From contig OX485807.1 in NCBI GenBank assembly GCA_950295325.1, positions 49,712,796 to 49,776,795 on the forward strand: 64,000 nt of DNA, given 5' to 3'. Source of the DNA: Polytrichum commune (lineage: Eukaryota; Streptophyta; Polytrichopsida; Polytrichales; Polytrichaceae). The notes beneath the pieces are model-generated. The model searched no databases. It saw only the letters and a list, made by a program, of their open reading frames with translations, and had not been told where the DNA came from. Positions 12,800 to 24,657 of this stretch are shown piece by piece (positions within the stretch are counted from its first letter, which is position 1; every line of letters begins with the position of its first letter). The position numbers and the translations under genes were made by a program.

Positions 12800-13711
12800 T
12801 ACTTTGCGTCGAATTGATTCATCAAAGGCTAGTAAGAAACACCCCATCATATCTAATTGCGGATTTTTCTCACAATCGAATTATAAATATTTTGTCTTAT
12901 ACTCTTCGGCGTACCTCGAAAGGTTTTGATCGTTTCGCCACTTCATGACGCCCAAGGCCATGACGTTAAATAGATGTTGGTGTGGTTTGCGCCGCGTTGT
13001 GATCGCCCACTTCTTTAATACCTTCTACGAGAAGTACTCGCTTTGCGAGCCTCACCACGCCGCGAAGGCTATGGATGCGTCATCGTTGAAGAATGATCCG
13101 AAGCTTCGTATCCTCACCTCATCGTCATTATAGCCCGAGGCGTTACAAGGCGTCTCGTATTCAGTGAAGAACGCCTCGATTTTCGTCATCTTTTTAGTAT
13201 TCTATGTCGTTGGTTTTGGGACATTCTTCATATATGTGGGTTTAGTGGCGTCAGACGGCGAACTCCTCCCGCTCTTTATTATCTCCACCAACAATTGGTT
13301 TTGGTTCATTAAGGTAATAATTGCTAACCTTATCTCACGGACTTCATCCTTGAGCTTTGTTATGGGCGTTTCGTATTGTCGGGGTCTTTTTCGATTCGAA
13401 TCACTTTCGGATCCGTCAGAGCTAATTTCGTCGCTTTCACCAAGTGTTTCATTGGGTTGTTCTTGCTTTACCAAGCCTTGATTCACCACTCCTTGGTCTC
13501 GATATGAATCGGTTCCAAGTTCAATTCCTTCCGAAGTTGATTCGCGATTTTGTTATCGTTGAGAACCTTCTTCATGCGCGGTACCCGAATCTTCTTGGCT
13601 GGCCCGCCTTCTTCGCCTACAATTGGATTCCCGACGCTAATTCCTTTCGAGTCTCATCTTCTCCTCGTCGCAATTCGCTTCGCCCTTCTTTGAGCGCTTC
13701 GTGGTTGTCAT
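12800..13711 (-). pseudogene. gag remnant
   Basis: A probable start ATG lies at 13709-13711 in a Lys/Arg-rich N-terminus, followed by stops. The longest open part is 13202-13489 (95 codons; Ser/Asp/Glu-rich, then a stretch containing EVREIRLAIITL). Further on, WRNDQNLSRYAEEYKTKYL near 12.9 kb resembles the Ty3-type Gag retrotransposon domain. It is heavily frameshifted. Confidence 0.65.
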
Positions 13712-13782
13712 CTTCGCAACCTCCAAGGTTGCTAAGCTACTACTTCGTCCTTGAGTGTCGAATCACGATACCGAGCTTAGAC

Positions 13783-13794
13783 GCTCTGATACCA
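13783..13794 (-). other. Primer binding site, initiator tRNA-Met type
   Basis: The minus strand reads TGGTATCAGAGC two bases inside the 5' LTR. This is the classical complement of the 3' end of plant initiator tRNA-Met used by many LTR retrotransposons. It fixes the element's orientation. Confidence 0.92.
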
Positions 13795-13796
13795 CA

Positions 13797-13929
13797 TGTA
13801 ACGTCCCTTAACGTTACGTCCTTCACGCCCTGCGCGAAGCTACCAACCCACCTACACAAGCCACTTGTTTAGGTGGATCCACATTCTCGGTATTTGAGGA
13901 TCCTAACAATCCTAATACTGGTGGGGTCA
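13797..13929 (-). repeat. 5' LTR, truncated
   Basis: About 133 bp match 7651-7783 (shared AACGTTACGTCC, CACAAGCCACTTGTTTA and GGATCCTAACAATCCTAATA). Similarity stops abruptly at 13929 and AT-rich DNA follows. Compared with the 393-bp partner, roughly two thirds of this LTR is missing, including the part where transcription would normally start. Confidence 0.85.
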
Positions 13930-15399
13930 TACAATTTATATACATAGTGCCTATCTACTTCTATTTGAATATATTTGATAAAATAATAATAATAATTTAT
14001 ATTAAGGACTTATGCTAGGTTTAATTTTAATCTTATACTCTATATCCAAAAACATAAGGTATAGGATAAAATTTTAGTTATTAATATTAAAAAATTGAAA
14101 ATTAAGAAAAGTTATATTTAAAACATATTTTTATTTTATTAAAGCCAATCTTATAATCTAAATCTTATTATTAATATTATGTATGATAGTTTTAGTATAT
14201 ATAAATCAAATTTATAAAATAAAAAATTAGATTAACTTATTTAGATATTAAAGAAATATATTAAAATTACGTATCTGAAATTTTTATTTTATTTGATTTT
14301 TTTAATCGCATACTATATTTGTTTTTCTATTTTTCCTCAAGACTTGATGTTTTTTTAATCCATGTTATTATGGTGTGCACGGAATTTCGTTGCCTGAGTC
14401 AGTGCCGCATCAATTTAGCGTTGAGAATACAAGATGCACAAATATAAATTTCCGATTTGACCTAATATTCATAGAGAACCTTGTAATATTTCTAAAAATT
14501 CCATACTCTTATGAATATGTCATATGATATTATATTTTTAAAAAATTACAAAAATTAAGGTCACAAATACTTGTAGATTTTTTTATTTTACAGGATTTTA
14601 AAGAAAATGTTTGATGTACTTATATACATATGAAACGACATAGAAAGTTTCTATATCAATATTTAAAGCAAATCGAAGAAACAAATATGTAAATCCTCAA
14701 AGCAAACCTAAAAGTAAGGTGTATAAACCTTGTGAAAATATTAAAAAAAAACATGAATTTGAAATAAAATATCAATGCAAGATAAGTAAAATTTGAAAGA
14801 ATATGACAAATATAAGAGTAAGAGAAAAATAAATAAAAACAAAGGAAAAAGTCATGAATTCAAAAGAAATATTGATTTTAAAGATGAGAATGATGAAATA
14901 TCTTCGTTTTATTCACACATAGATGATTGGGTGAGAAAGTAGAGAACTTTAAATGGTTTAATGAAATTGCTTGTTAATTTATTAAATATATCCGGATTCG
15001 TATGATGGGATGACAATCCATGATACACCTACTTCCTTTCATATGAAATACTATTTTCTATATTTATCATCAAATATTATTGCCTAAATATTAAATTAGA
15101 CTTGAATTATTTTGAACTTACCAAAGTTTGGTATTTATGGAATCTTTGAGACAAGAAGCCGAAGACGTAAGGTAGTATTTAGAGTGACTCAGTTTATCTG
15201 AAGAGATGAATGAATTCCTACCAATAAAAATATCTTAGTGCCTGAAATCCCCAACTTGATCGCAATTGCTAATACAATATATAAATAATATACCAACACC
15301 TTAACGCCTCTTTTTGCAAGTTATAGTGAAAAATATCAACAACTACACTTTAGTCAATAAAACTTTAGGCTACAAAAATACCACAAAGACAAATTCAAA
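13930..15399. other. Very AT-rich spacer
   Basis: Low-complexity A/T DNA with no open frame of note and no recognisable repeat boundary. It may include the decayed 5' part of the adjacent LINE. Confidence 0.5.
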
Positions 15400-15639
15400 T
15401 GATTATATTAACAGTAGAATATGATAAATTCATAAACAAAGACATATATCTAACTTACATTGATTTTTGAAATGCGTTCAACAAGATCACGCAAGATTAT
15501 TAGTTCTCATAGAGGATCTTAAATACCGTATAGATGTAGTTAAACTTATTTTCAACATATACGTGGACTCCACCACCTTTTTCTCTAGAAGCCACGTAAA
15601 CCAAACCATCTATCCAAATTGGTATATGAACCATTCAAA

Positions 15640-16355
15640 GAGACGCTATTAACCCTACTTATTTTACTTATTCTTAGAACTGCTTTTCATGTTGTTAGAA
15701 AAAGACAATCTAGGGGGACCACTCCACCATGTCAATAAGCACATACACCACCACTGCATACGCAAATGATCTTGTAATAATTACAGATAATATCCAAGCA
15801 AAACAATTACAAATCCAAAAGCTCAAAAAATTTGCAAAATGATCAGATATGGACCTGAACCTTTCGAAATGTGCCATAACATAATGTCCGAACAAAATTA
15901 AATTCAAACCAAACACCTTCAAAACATACATCTAAGCAGAAAATATACCTACAAAAATCAAAATGTCCCCACTTTTATCAAAAATTAACCATACAAATAC
16001 CTAGGTATACATCTTGTTCCATCACATTAATGGAGAATCCAAAAAGCAATCACCACCAACAAAGCCCAACAAACAAAGCAAACTCACTAACCAACTTCAA
16101 ACAAAAGATAAAAAGTACTAAACATGGTTATTAAACCCAACATTGCATACATCTACTATGGTGCCCATTTCTCCAAATCGGACATCAAAAAATTAGACAA
16201 AATACTTAGCATATTCACCCCATTTTTTTTTGCAATATTTCTAAGAGTAATCGAGCATCCTCACCTACCTTTCCAACGAAGACTTTGGCATCAACACCGC
16301 CTCTCTCCTCCCAAATCACATAACGTGCATGGGCCAACAATTAATTCAAGCACTT
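15640..16355 (+). pseudogene. LINE reverse transcriptase fragment
   Basis: This holds the catalytic block YAND (15759-15770), where active enzymes normally read F/YADD, so the second position of the acidic pair region is altered. It is followed by a thumb-like segment (SDIKKLDKILS). The open piece 16124-16357 is one surviving frame. Frame breaks occur both before and after it. Confidence 0.75.
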
Positions 16356-16851
16356 AATGATATGGGAGAGTTGGGCATTAATTACCAAGGCCTCATTAAA
16401 TACAAAACTACTAAATACTAAAGATCTTTATATCTCTCCAAACTAAAATGTCAATCCCACTTCCCTCTCACATGCCCCCTCCAACTCACACAATACAACT
16501 CACTCCACAACCATGACATCCTCTTTGGATCTATGGGCCATGCCTAAACCTCCAAATCGACGGGTATTGGACACACCCAAACCTCCAAATGAACTGGAAT
16601 TCGACACGTACATGGTATTGACCACAACACCATCCTCAAAGTGATACATTGGACAAAAATGGCCGCCAAAAAACGCACCAACATAACAACCATCTTAATC
16701 ATTAACCACCAAGACTAGTCAACCCAACAACTTCCTCTAAACCAACACACAGATACACACACAATAGCAACCATCTCATCACACACCATATTCTACAACC
16801 CCACACTAGAATGGCCAAAATATTATCAATACACACAAACATCCCTTACAT

Positions 16852-17975
16852 GGGTGCAAACCTGGTAAAGTGGACCCAAAAAGTTTTGCGGTATCTTAAA
16901 ACCATAGTTTTTTTTGGCCAAATGCCTAAATATAATAGAAAATGTTGTTTAAATTTCATTACTTCTTATGCTGACCTCTATTGTTATGTTAAGTACTCAA
17001 ATGTACTAAGATGAGATCTTCAAAACTTATCATTAAAAGTAATACTAAAAAACAAATGGCTAGATATGGTTTTGGATGTAAATTTCATGACCTTAACTAA
17101 ATTGAACTTGATTTTTTTCTTCATATTCCTTGAATTCATTATACACTTGAGGTCATTGTGAATTTCTAATCATAGAAAATCACAAATTCAATGTAGTTTT
17201 ATCATATTTAAATTTATTTTTGACAATTAGTTGTTGAATACCACCACTTGCACTGTCTTCTAGAATATGTAAATTTTGATAGTAGAAATTGCTTGCTTTG
17301 GAAGACCAATATATTTTAAACATATAATGATTTAAAAAAAATTAAAAGTTAGTATATTGGGGAGCAAGCACAATCAAGTATACAAAAAAATGCTTTGGTA
17401 TATTAGAACCACAATTTTTTTGGTCAAACGCCTAAAAGTAGTAGCAAAGTGTTGTTTGAATTGGAATTTTAATTGGCATCCTCTATTGTTGTGTTAGGTA
17501 CTTAAATATAGAATATCAAGATGAGATCTTCAAAACCTATCATTAAAAGTATTGCTTAAAAAGTAATGGCTAAGTTTGGTTTTGGACGTAGATTTCATGA
17601 CCTTAAACATTTTGAAGTACATTTTTTGTTTTTTTTGGTGTTTCTTTGTTTTTTCTTTGTGTACTTTTTTCCCCATATTCCTTGTATTCATTATAAACTT
17701 AAGGGCACCATTACAAAAAAAAATAGAAAAAAAATCAATTTAATGTTATTTCATCATAGTTAGAAATTAGAAAATTAGTAAGTGTTCAATATACCTACTT
17801 GCAAACTACTTGCACCATCTTCTTAAATATATAGATTTTTTCTTGAAAAAAATTTGCCAAAATAAATTACTTGGGTTTGTAGATCAATGTGTTTCTCAAA
17901 TGCTTATAATTTTTTCCTTCACAAAATTCAAAGTTAGTGTAATATAAGAGTTGTCCACTTTACCGTGCTTGCACC
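16852..17975. mobile_element. TIR transposon nested in the LINE
   Basis: The left end GGGTGCAAACCTGGTAAAGT and the inverted right end (GTCCACTTTACC...TTGCACC) form TIRs of about 24 bp with two or three differences. TACAT flanks both sides (16847-16851 and 17976-17980) as a likely target duplication. The interior is AT-rich with no transposase, so it is non-autonomous. It contains a direct duplication. LINE-like coding character resumes on the far side. Confidence 0.75.
16868..17950. repeat. Internal tandem duplication in the nested TIR element
   Basis: Unit one (about 16.87-17.34 kb) and unit two (about 17.38-17.95 kb) share GAGATCTTCAAAAC, TATCATTAAAAGTA, GGTTTTGGA and ATTTCATGACCTTAA in the same order. 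Each is about 0.5 kb. Confidence 0.7.
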
Positions 17976-17987
17976 TACATCCATAAT

Positions 17988-18674
17988 ATGCATCCACAAC
18001 TAAACAAATTCCCCCCTTCCCCCCCCCCCCCCCGCAGCCAAAACAACCACCACATTATCCCTACGGATCCCTACCAAATACATACCTCCACACCCACCTT
18101 CTCAAATTTAATACACAGCAATGCATATACACATACGGCTCCTTCATTGCCCCTACCAAAAACTCCAAAGGGCACATCGAAGGCAACATTGCCGGCTCAA
18201 GAGTTTAACCATGAAATTTCAACTATCAAAAATAAATCCCCATACATATACAAATGGCTCTCAAATAAACAAATTAACCACAAACTATCTAACGTTTTTT
18301 TGGAAAACCCTAGGGATATTAGGGCTCAAACCACACAAACCTTAAAATTCCGATATGCCCAATACATAGGCAACCACATAAAAAAATATGGGCCTCTCAC
18401 CCACCCGAAGCCCAATTGCACACTATGCCCAACTAACGACAAAGATACATGGTCCCACCTCTTGTCCACATGTGAGAAGCAACACCTCAAAGGCCTTAGA
18501 ATTGCCAGACACAACAAAAGCCATCCACTTCAATGCCAAACGCTACAAGCCATCAAAGCCACCCAGTTGTACACTCTAATCAATGTAGGAATCCATGCTA
18601 ACACACCTCCAAATTCCACATTCCCAAATTGGTTCTTCATATCACTTGCACACATTCATTGTGTGTATGCCTAG
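17988..18674 (+). pseudogene. LINE C-terminal Cys/His segment
   Basis: A 228-codon open stretch begins with a Pro-rich, repeat-derived N-terminus including a poly-C tract. Its recognisable core is TLKFRYAQYIGNH, CTLCPTND, DTWSHLLSTCEKQHLKG and RIARHNKSH. This C-x2-C...H...C/H arrangement occurs after the RT in some plant LINEs. It is a remnant of the LINE polyprotein and not a host gene. Confidence 0.7.
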
Positions 18675-19539
18675 CCAAACTAAGACAAGATGTTCTATGC
18701 ATTCTAGGATCACCCAACAACATCCCAACACCAATAATTCTCTCCCCCTCCCTCCCACACACTCCAATTTATAGAATTCACTTAATGCCACGATAGATAC
18801 CTCAAACAAGCCATTGCACATAAGTACACTTAATAGGACCCATTATTGAGCATCCTACGGAATGTCGGTTGGAAAGTAAATCCCCTCATAACCATCACAG
18901 TCGGGTAAAGGGGAGCCGTACACGAACACTCCGTGAATAAACTCAACAACATCAACATCCCAAAATTCAACATTAAAAACCTGATGAAAAGCATACACCA
19001 TAATGCCATCAAATATCTTACATACCTAATATCCTTAACAAAAGAAAATCATAGAATGAACAAGCACTTGTCCCAACCCTTCCTTTAAACACAGAACACA
19101 CGGACATCACCCATAGAATATTTTTACGTTACTTTGAATATATAGAACCCACCTCCCAAAAGGAAGGCATAACACCTTATCTTCGATCATGGTCAACCAT
19201 GATCAATATAAGGCTAACGGGCTCACATTCATGTTGCTTAATAAACCGGCGTATTCTTTTCTTTTGTCTTTTTTTGAAAGAGAGCATGCAAAGTTAGGAG
19301 ACGATGGACAATTCCCTGGGCACCGAAATGGATGTCGTTGTGCCGTCTAGCAAAGAACCTTAGGCAGGTTTATGTCAACCAGATATATTGAGCACTTTGG
19401 GTGAGGACCTTCACTTCTTTGTGAAGGTTGGAGTGAATTTGCGGTGAATCGTTGGGCAACAGGCGGAGGGGGCATTGGAACAAGAGGCTCTTTCACTCCT
19501 ACCAGTGGCTGCTCAAAATCTGGCCAAAGGTGGTCTGAG

Positions 19540-19715
19540 ACGACCCTAAATTACTGGATGATGGTGGAGAGATACCCAAATCTCAAGGAAGAGGTTGGCG
19601 GTTCGATTCCTGGCTGTGAAATCTCCTCTCTACTTGACGAAAAACTTGTTAGGTGGTCAATTGTCTCGTGTTTTGGCGTTGGCTTGTCGGCTGTTTGTCT
19701 CAAAAGAAAAACCTA
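19540..19715 (+). mobile_element. tRNA-derived SINE (best copy)
   Basis: The head has a box A-like TGGATGATGGTGGAGAG (about 19555) and an exact RNA polymerase III box B, GGTTCGATTCC (19600-19610). A body follows, then a tail TTTTGGCGTTGGCTTGTC...GTCTC and an A-rich end near 19711. Related pieces are at 2712-2765, 55640-55750 (inverted) and 60363-60405 (inverted). No target-site duplication was established. Confidence 0.72.
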
Positions 19716-19890
19716 GCCAAAGGGTTTCTCGCATATGAGTATGAAAAACGTTGGGAATTCCACCTACGCCTCCCCCAGCGTGTCGATCTCTCCAACCACG
19801 ACATTATGCACCCTTCCCACAAATTGCAAACCGAAACCGTCAAGGGAGGGGTTCATTTTCAAGCGGTTTACATGTAAAGGGATGTGGCAG

Positions 19891-20220
19891 CACTAGTAGA
19901 AAACTTGCCCAAAAGTATCCCAGCTGAAATTGGCTGCGGTTCTTTTGACCAGCCTGACCTGCAGTCGCTAAACAATTACAGATTTTTGTTTTTTGTTTTG
20001 CGATTTTAATGTTACATTTTTTGGGGTGTGTAATATACCGTTGGAAAGGTATTTTCAGGACCTTTCCAACGGTATATTACACACCCCAAAGTTCTAAAAG
20101 TTCAGTCGCTAAACCAAAACAATAATTTTGCAGTCGTTCAGCGACTGCAGATCAGGCTGGTCCACAAAACCGCAGCCGATTTTGACTGCGGTTCCTTTTT
20201 GGCATAGTTTTCTGCTAATG
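19891..20220. mobile_element. CACTA-type MITE
   Basis: It starts CACTAGTAGAAAACTTGCCC and ends with the inverted complement of CATTAGCAGAAAACTATGCC (16 of 20 matching). A 3-bp duplication CAG is present on both sides (19888-19890 and 20221-20223). Terminal CACTA and a 3-bp TSD are the hallmarks of the CACTA (En/Spm) superfamily. The 330-bp body has no coding capacity. Sub-terminal repeats (AGTCGCTAAAC, CTGCGGTTC) and a central perfect hairpin are present. Confidence 0.9.
20021..20089. repeat. Perfect 29-bp hairpin core of the CACTA MITE
   Basis: Arms 20021-20049 and 20061-20089 are exact inverted complements (beginning TTGGGGTGTGTAATATACCG) around an 11-nt loop. The same arm sequence recurs at 36698-36766. 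Confidence 0.9.
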
Positions 20221-20404
20221 CAGATGCTTCAAGAAACTCTCATCTAGTAAGGCCATGAGGAATTCGACTTGGCTGGGCGTAGCACGTTGAGAATGCAGAT
20301 CGACCCCATTCTCAGATGATGGTTGCCAAATTCAATCTGCAAGGCTATGGAGGAGGGGTTCTGAGGCCAAGAGTGGCAAAAGGCACAAATGGGGCCATGA
20401 TTTG

Positions 20405-20830
20405 AGTGTGTATTTATACTTGTGAAAGTAGATGGCATTACTAAATTAATTGTAAAATATACATACTAAATCAGCACACTAAATTTAGGTTTCACTTTAG
20501 AATGACAAAGACAATTTCAAATGGTAAGTCATAAAAATTATAACCTCAATGTTAATGAGGATTTTGTAATTTTATTTGACCTCCAAGTTAATTACATGCT
20601 TCATTGATGGTTTCACTTCCAGCCAATGAATTGTTATTTACTAGTGGGAAGTGCACATATATATTGGATTTTAGACCTTGAAGGTGAAGTGCACTCAATA
20701 TGGGATTTGTAGTCAAGCGGCCTTCAAGAATGCAAGAGCAATATTTTTTTCGAAGTTGGGCGGGGCGGGCAGCAATTTTCGGTCGGGTTCAGAAATTTCC
20801 GAGGAGGCTGCCCCCGCCCGGATCTGACAC
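20405..20830. repeat. Half copy of a foldback repeat family
   Basis: It is directly similar to 23870-24310 (shared AAGTTAATTACATGCTT, ACCTTGAAGGTGAAGTGCA, GACCTTCAAGAA-like and GGGCGGGCAG). It lacks the inverted left arm found at 23601. The right end is GC-rich. Confidence 0.75.
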
Positions 20831-22865
20831 CCCCATAGTTCGTATGGGGGGACTTAATGTCTGCCAGTTGGAATGAGCTTGGGCTCAAATCTCGGCCTCA
20901 ACTAGGGTGCCCTAGCCATGCAACAACCCGTTCATACGTTCACCAATAGGATGTTCCATTGGGCAATGCATTTTGAAGAAATCGGATAGGCTCTTTGTCT
21001 GTACTGAACTTTAAAAATATCTACCGACGTATTTTCCAAGTAACACCGGTTGTTTTACGTAGTAAGCTCAAAAGGCTACCCTCTACTCCCCCAAAAATAC
21101 CTAAAACAACAAAATGATGCAAACATATTAAGCTTTCCAAAAATATCTCGTGTCCACAAGTGAGCGTCTAGGCTTGTAGGGGTTAAATGAATTTAATTCA
21201 ATGCTCCTATGAAGGGAGGGGGGGGGGGGCAATGATTCTATTTTGCCTTGTTCAAGAGCAAGATATCTAGCCTTGGCCAAATAACTACAATGATTTGTGC
21301 AATTAGGTTGTCTTCGTGAGTAGGTTGCCTTTTTTATGATACAAATTATCTTTAGTTAAGTCCGTATCATAAATGGTCAATATTTTGTTTCTTTATTCAA
21401 TTCTTGTAGTTTGTTACCATGGTAGTAAATATTCAAAATAGTGTGGAATGTCGGTATATCAACATGGGGCAACCTAATTGCACACAACATATCTTGTAGA
21501 GATGCTCCATCGATGGGTTGTGAATCACAAGAACATTGGTTGACATTTATTTACATATTCACCAAAACTTGAGCTTTTGATCATTATAGCCAAAGCGTCC
21601 CTACAAGGATCATGGGTGTTGCCATTGGTCTTTAGCCCCGGGGGGTGGACTCTTTATTGGAAACCTAACTGATGTGCATGGGTCACTATGAAATTTAAAC
21701 CCCTATATATAGAACCCAAATGCAAACCTAACAAGAAGACACATGGTATTCATTGAGGACTATGACCATATGACAACAATGCATGAAAATATGAATGGAA
21801 TGAAACTAACACATCTATTGTCAAGTTTTCCTCTAAACCTTAGAGCCCTTTTTGTACATCTACCTTTACTTCGAAAAAAATTAACAACCTTTCTGGATGC
21901 ACACGCTAGATGGAAAACAATACCTCTCCCATATGTATACTATGTATGCTAATGCCTCAAATAATACCCTTTCTTACACTCATGCTAGTTCGTACATGAT
22001 ATGAAGAGTCCCCCCCCCCCCCCCCCGCGGCAGATCCTTAACCACTATAAATTAGATTTATTATATCCATATTAATTGTGTTGAGAGTTTTGGATGCTTT
22101 ACATCTACCTTGTAGTGGCAAAGAACCAATGGAAACAAATCGTAATCCTTGTAGTGAATGCAAGAAGTTCATTTTACAAGATTCTAAAGCCCCTTTAATG
22201 ATAGAATTGTATAGTGGTTAGATTAGAGCTTCATTCTCAATGGAAATCTAAGCATTAACCATTGTAAATGTTGCATAGGGTACACCCTGACCTCCATAAT
22301 ATCACCATGCTTAGTGTCACTCCCTCTCTTATATCCCAAAACCCTAGGGAATGGATGTTCTTTGTTCAAATCTTCCTCCTTGTCGTCACATTTCCCTCCC
22401 ATATATCATGGGTTTTAACATTGAAGTTGTCCTCCAATGAATTCAAACCACACACTTGCACGCATCACGTTGTCATCATGACAATGATGACTTTGTGTTA
22501 TTCCACAATGTCACATGCTATACTAATCCTCTATTATCACGCATTTATATTAACACTACATACTTCATTAATATCATGTGCACTTTGGTTGCCACATGCA
22601 TGATATCAAGGAGGTTAGAGAGTATAAGGGCGCATCTTATTGCATGCACACAATATTGTTTTGGAGATAAATGCCATGTCTAATAATCATAAATAGGACA
22701 AATAAGGTTTTATTGTGCAACTGTGGAAACATAAATACTCTTCTCTTATATTTGTTCACCTTTCCACAAGAGGTTTGTTCAAGAGGTTTACCAAAGATAA
22801 AAATAACTAAGGAATTTGATTGCAATATTGTGTAGACTATCTATAAGGTTAGGTCACAATTCACA
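20831..22865. other. Spacer without recognisable gene
   Basis: AT-rich with a poly-G run (about 21221-21231) and a poly-C run (about 22012-22026). The longest open frame (22268-22603, 111 codons) has no domain or coding character. Nothing else was recognised. Confidence 0.5.
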
Positions 22866-23342
22866 AAGGGTCTCTTCACACACGAGACTGAGAGCCCGTG
22901 ACCATTGCACTTCAAGCACTCTCATTGGTGGAAAAGGCGGAGCCGGTCCAAGTTCGCTTCACACTATGCTTGTGGGACCAACGGAGTATGTGAATGCAAG
23001 TTTGATGTAAAGTCTACAAGGATTCATACGTGGCATCAAATGGATCATGTTTTATGGTCACTTGGACTATTTTCAAAAACCACCTCTTAGAGGTAGGTCT
23101 AACATAAAACCAGGAGATCGTGGCATTCCAAACATTCACAACCGTTGATTTATTCTATTATATCATGCATGAGAACCCGCATGAATAAAAATTCATTGGA
23201 TAACATTTGGTTGAGGGTCCGGTCACATATGACTTCACACTACATGATGTTGGAGGTGTGTTGGGACGGCCTTTGGACACTTTCTTTTGGGCTCTCACAC
23301 TTTCATGGTCACGGCTCTTGGCTCATGTGTGAAGTGGACTAA
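22866..23342. mobile_element. Non-autonomous TIR element, copy 1
   Basis: The left end TTCACACACGAGACTGAGAG and the inverted right end TTCACACATGAGCCAAGAGC, each followed by (C)CGTGACCAT, form TIRs of about 30 bp. The approximately 475-bp body matches 43718-44213 in opposite orientation. No transposase is present. Confidence 0.78.
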
Positions 23343-23600
23343 GCATGCCGCATTCTCGTTTCATGTTTGCCCTCCAAATTATTATAACCCATAAAATTGA
23401 AAGCCTCTCTGGGTCCCTTATGTATACAAGTTGGATTCAAAGTTGTCTCAATATGTACAATTCATCTTACAAATGAATTTTAAAGGTAGTAGATGACGGT
23501 GACCTAGTATCAGTACTTTAGGTACTTGAATAGATTGCATCATGGAAACTATCAATTTTGACTATCTATTTATGTGTGTATTGGCCACACCACACCACCC

Positions 23601-24246
23601 CGCCCAACTTCAAAAAAACCATTGCCCTTGCATTCTTGAAGGCCACTTATCCACAAATCCCATATTGAGTGCACTTCACCTTCAAGGCTCAATTAAACTT
23701 GTTTAGGCTTTATTTTGCTTAATTAGGCTACATGCACTTACTTGCACTTGATTGGGCTCAATAAGTTTGAATGTGTATGAATTCTTGTAGAAACTTGGGC
23801 CTTGCCCTCAATTACCTTTTAATAAGGCTATTTAGACTTAATTACATTCAATCACACTTGATTAGTTTAAATGTGTATGAATACTTTGTGAAAGTAGAAG
23901 GTATTAACTAAATTATTGAAAAATAAACTAACTAAAAATAAAATACTAATTTTGTTTCCGTTTCATAATGACAAAGATCCTTTCAATGGTAAGTCACGAA
24001 ATTTATAACCTCAATGCTAATGAGGGTTTTGTAATATTTTGACTTCCAAGTTAATTACATGCTTTATTGACAGTTTCACTTCAAAAATGAAATCCTAGTC
24101 AATCGCTTATTTACTCAATGAAAGTGAATATATATATATATGTTGGATTTTGAACCTTGAAGGTGAAGTGCAATCAATATGGAACTTGTGGATAAGTGAC
24201 CTTCAAGAAAGCAAGGGCAATGGTTTTTCCGAAGTCAAACAGGGCG
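23601..24246. mobile_element. Foldback element with ~90-bp inverted arms
   Basis: Arm 23601-23686 is the inverted complement of 24156-24246, sharing CCTTGAAGGTGAAGTGCA and CAAGGGCAATGGTTTTT. The central 470 bp are non-coding. The right half is repeated at 20405-20830. Superfamily not assigned. Confidence 0.75.
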
Positions 24247-24657
24247 GGCAGAAGTTTTCAGTCAAGTCTAGAAATTCTCAAATTTTTAATGGGGGTTGCC
24301 CATGTCCATACCTACCTTCCCTGGTATTATCTAATATTTTGATCCACTTCTATTTCACTTTGGGTCTTGTTCATGTGATCACATTTCTTATTATTGGGGT
24401 CCAAAAAAAGTGATCACATGCATAAGACTAAAAGCAACATAAAAGTAAGTTTTTATATTTTATTCTTAAATAGCATGACATTTTCATTTTTTATACTTCA
24501 CTAAATATTACATGTGTGCTCTTTAGAGAATATCTCCCTTTACTTCAAGCTTTGAGATGGGTGCACCTAATTATATTTGTCCTATATGTGTATGTGTAGC
24601 CAATGCACTTGTCATGACATCAAGTAGTCATTTTTTTCAGTTCAAAATGCATTCATG

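Larger units (their letters stand above)
7651..13929 (-). mobile_element. Degenerate chromodomain-bearing Ty3/gypsy retrotransposon (chromovirus)
   Basis: In reverse orientation the order is 5' LTR fragment, PBS, gag, protease, reverse transcriptase, RNase H, integrase, chromodomain, PPT and 3' LTR, the standard Ty3/gypsy order. The two LTR copies share about 133 bp beginning TGTAACG (7651 and 13797). Coding parts are broken by many frameshifts and stops, so the copy cannot be autonomous. The 5' LTR is truncated at 13929. No convincing target-site duplication is visible, which fits loss of that end. Local GC is higher than the AT-rich DNA on its right flank. Confidence 0.93.
15400..19160 (+). 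mobile_element. Degenerate LINE (non-LTR retrotransposon) remnant
   Basis: The order on the + strand is an RT core with TAYANDLVIITDN (15753 onward), then MDLNLSKCAIT and KPNIAYIYYGAHFSKSDIKK (about 16.13 kb). An insertion follows (16852-17975). Then comes a Cys/His segment with CTLCP, DTWSHLLSTC and HLKGLRIARHNK, inside an open stretch 17988-18674. The last recognisable part is RNVGWK and NIPKFNIKNLMKSIHHNAIK near 18.9-19.0 kb. Stops and frameshifts are frequent. The 5' end and the 3' tail are not clearly defined. Confidence 0.8.

Noticed and set aside
12397..13872. Several + strand frames of 60-142 codons
   Set aside because: They are antisense to gag/protease of the minus-strand element.
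20405..24310. LTRs of one retrotransposon (the 420-bp direct repeats)
   Set aside because: No PBS, PPT or coding domain lies between them, and the second copy belongs to a foldback structure with its own inverted arm.
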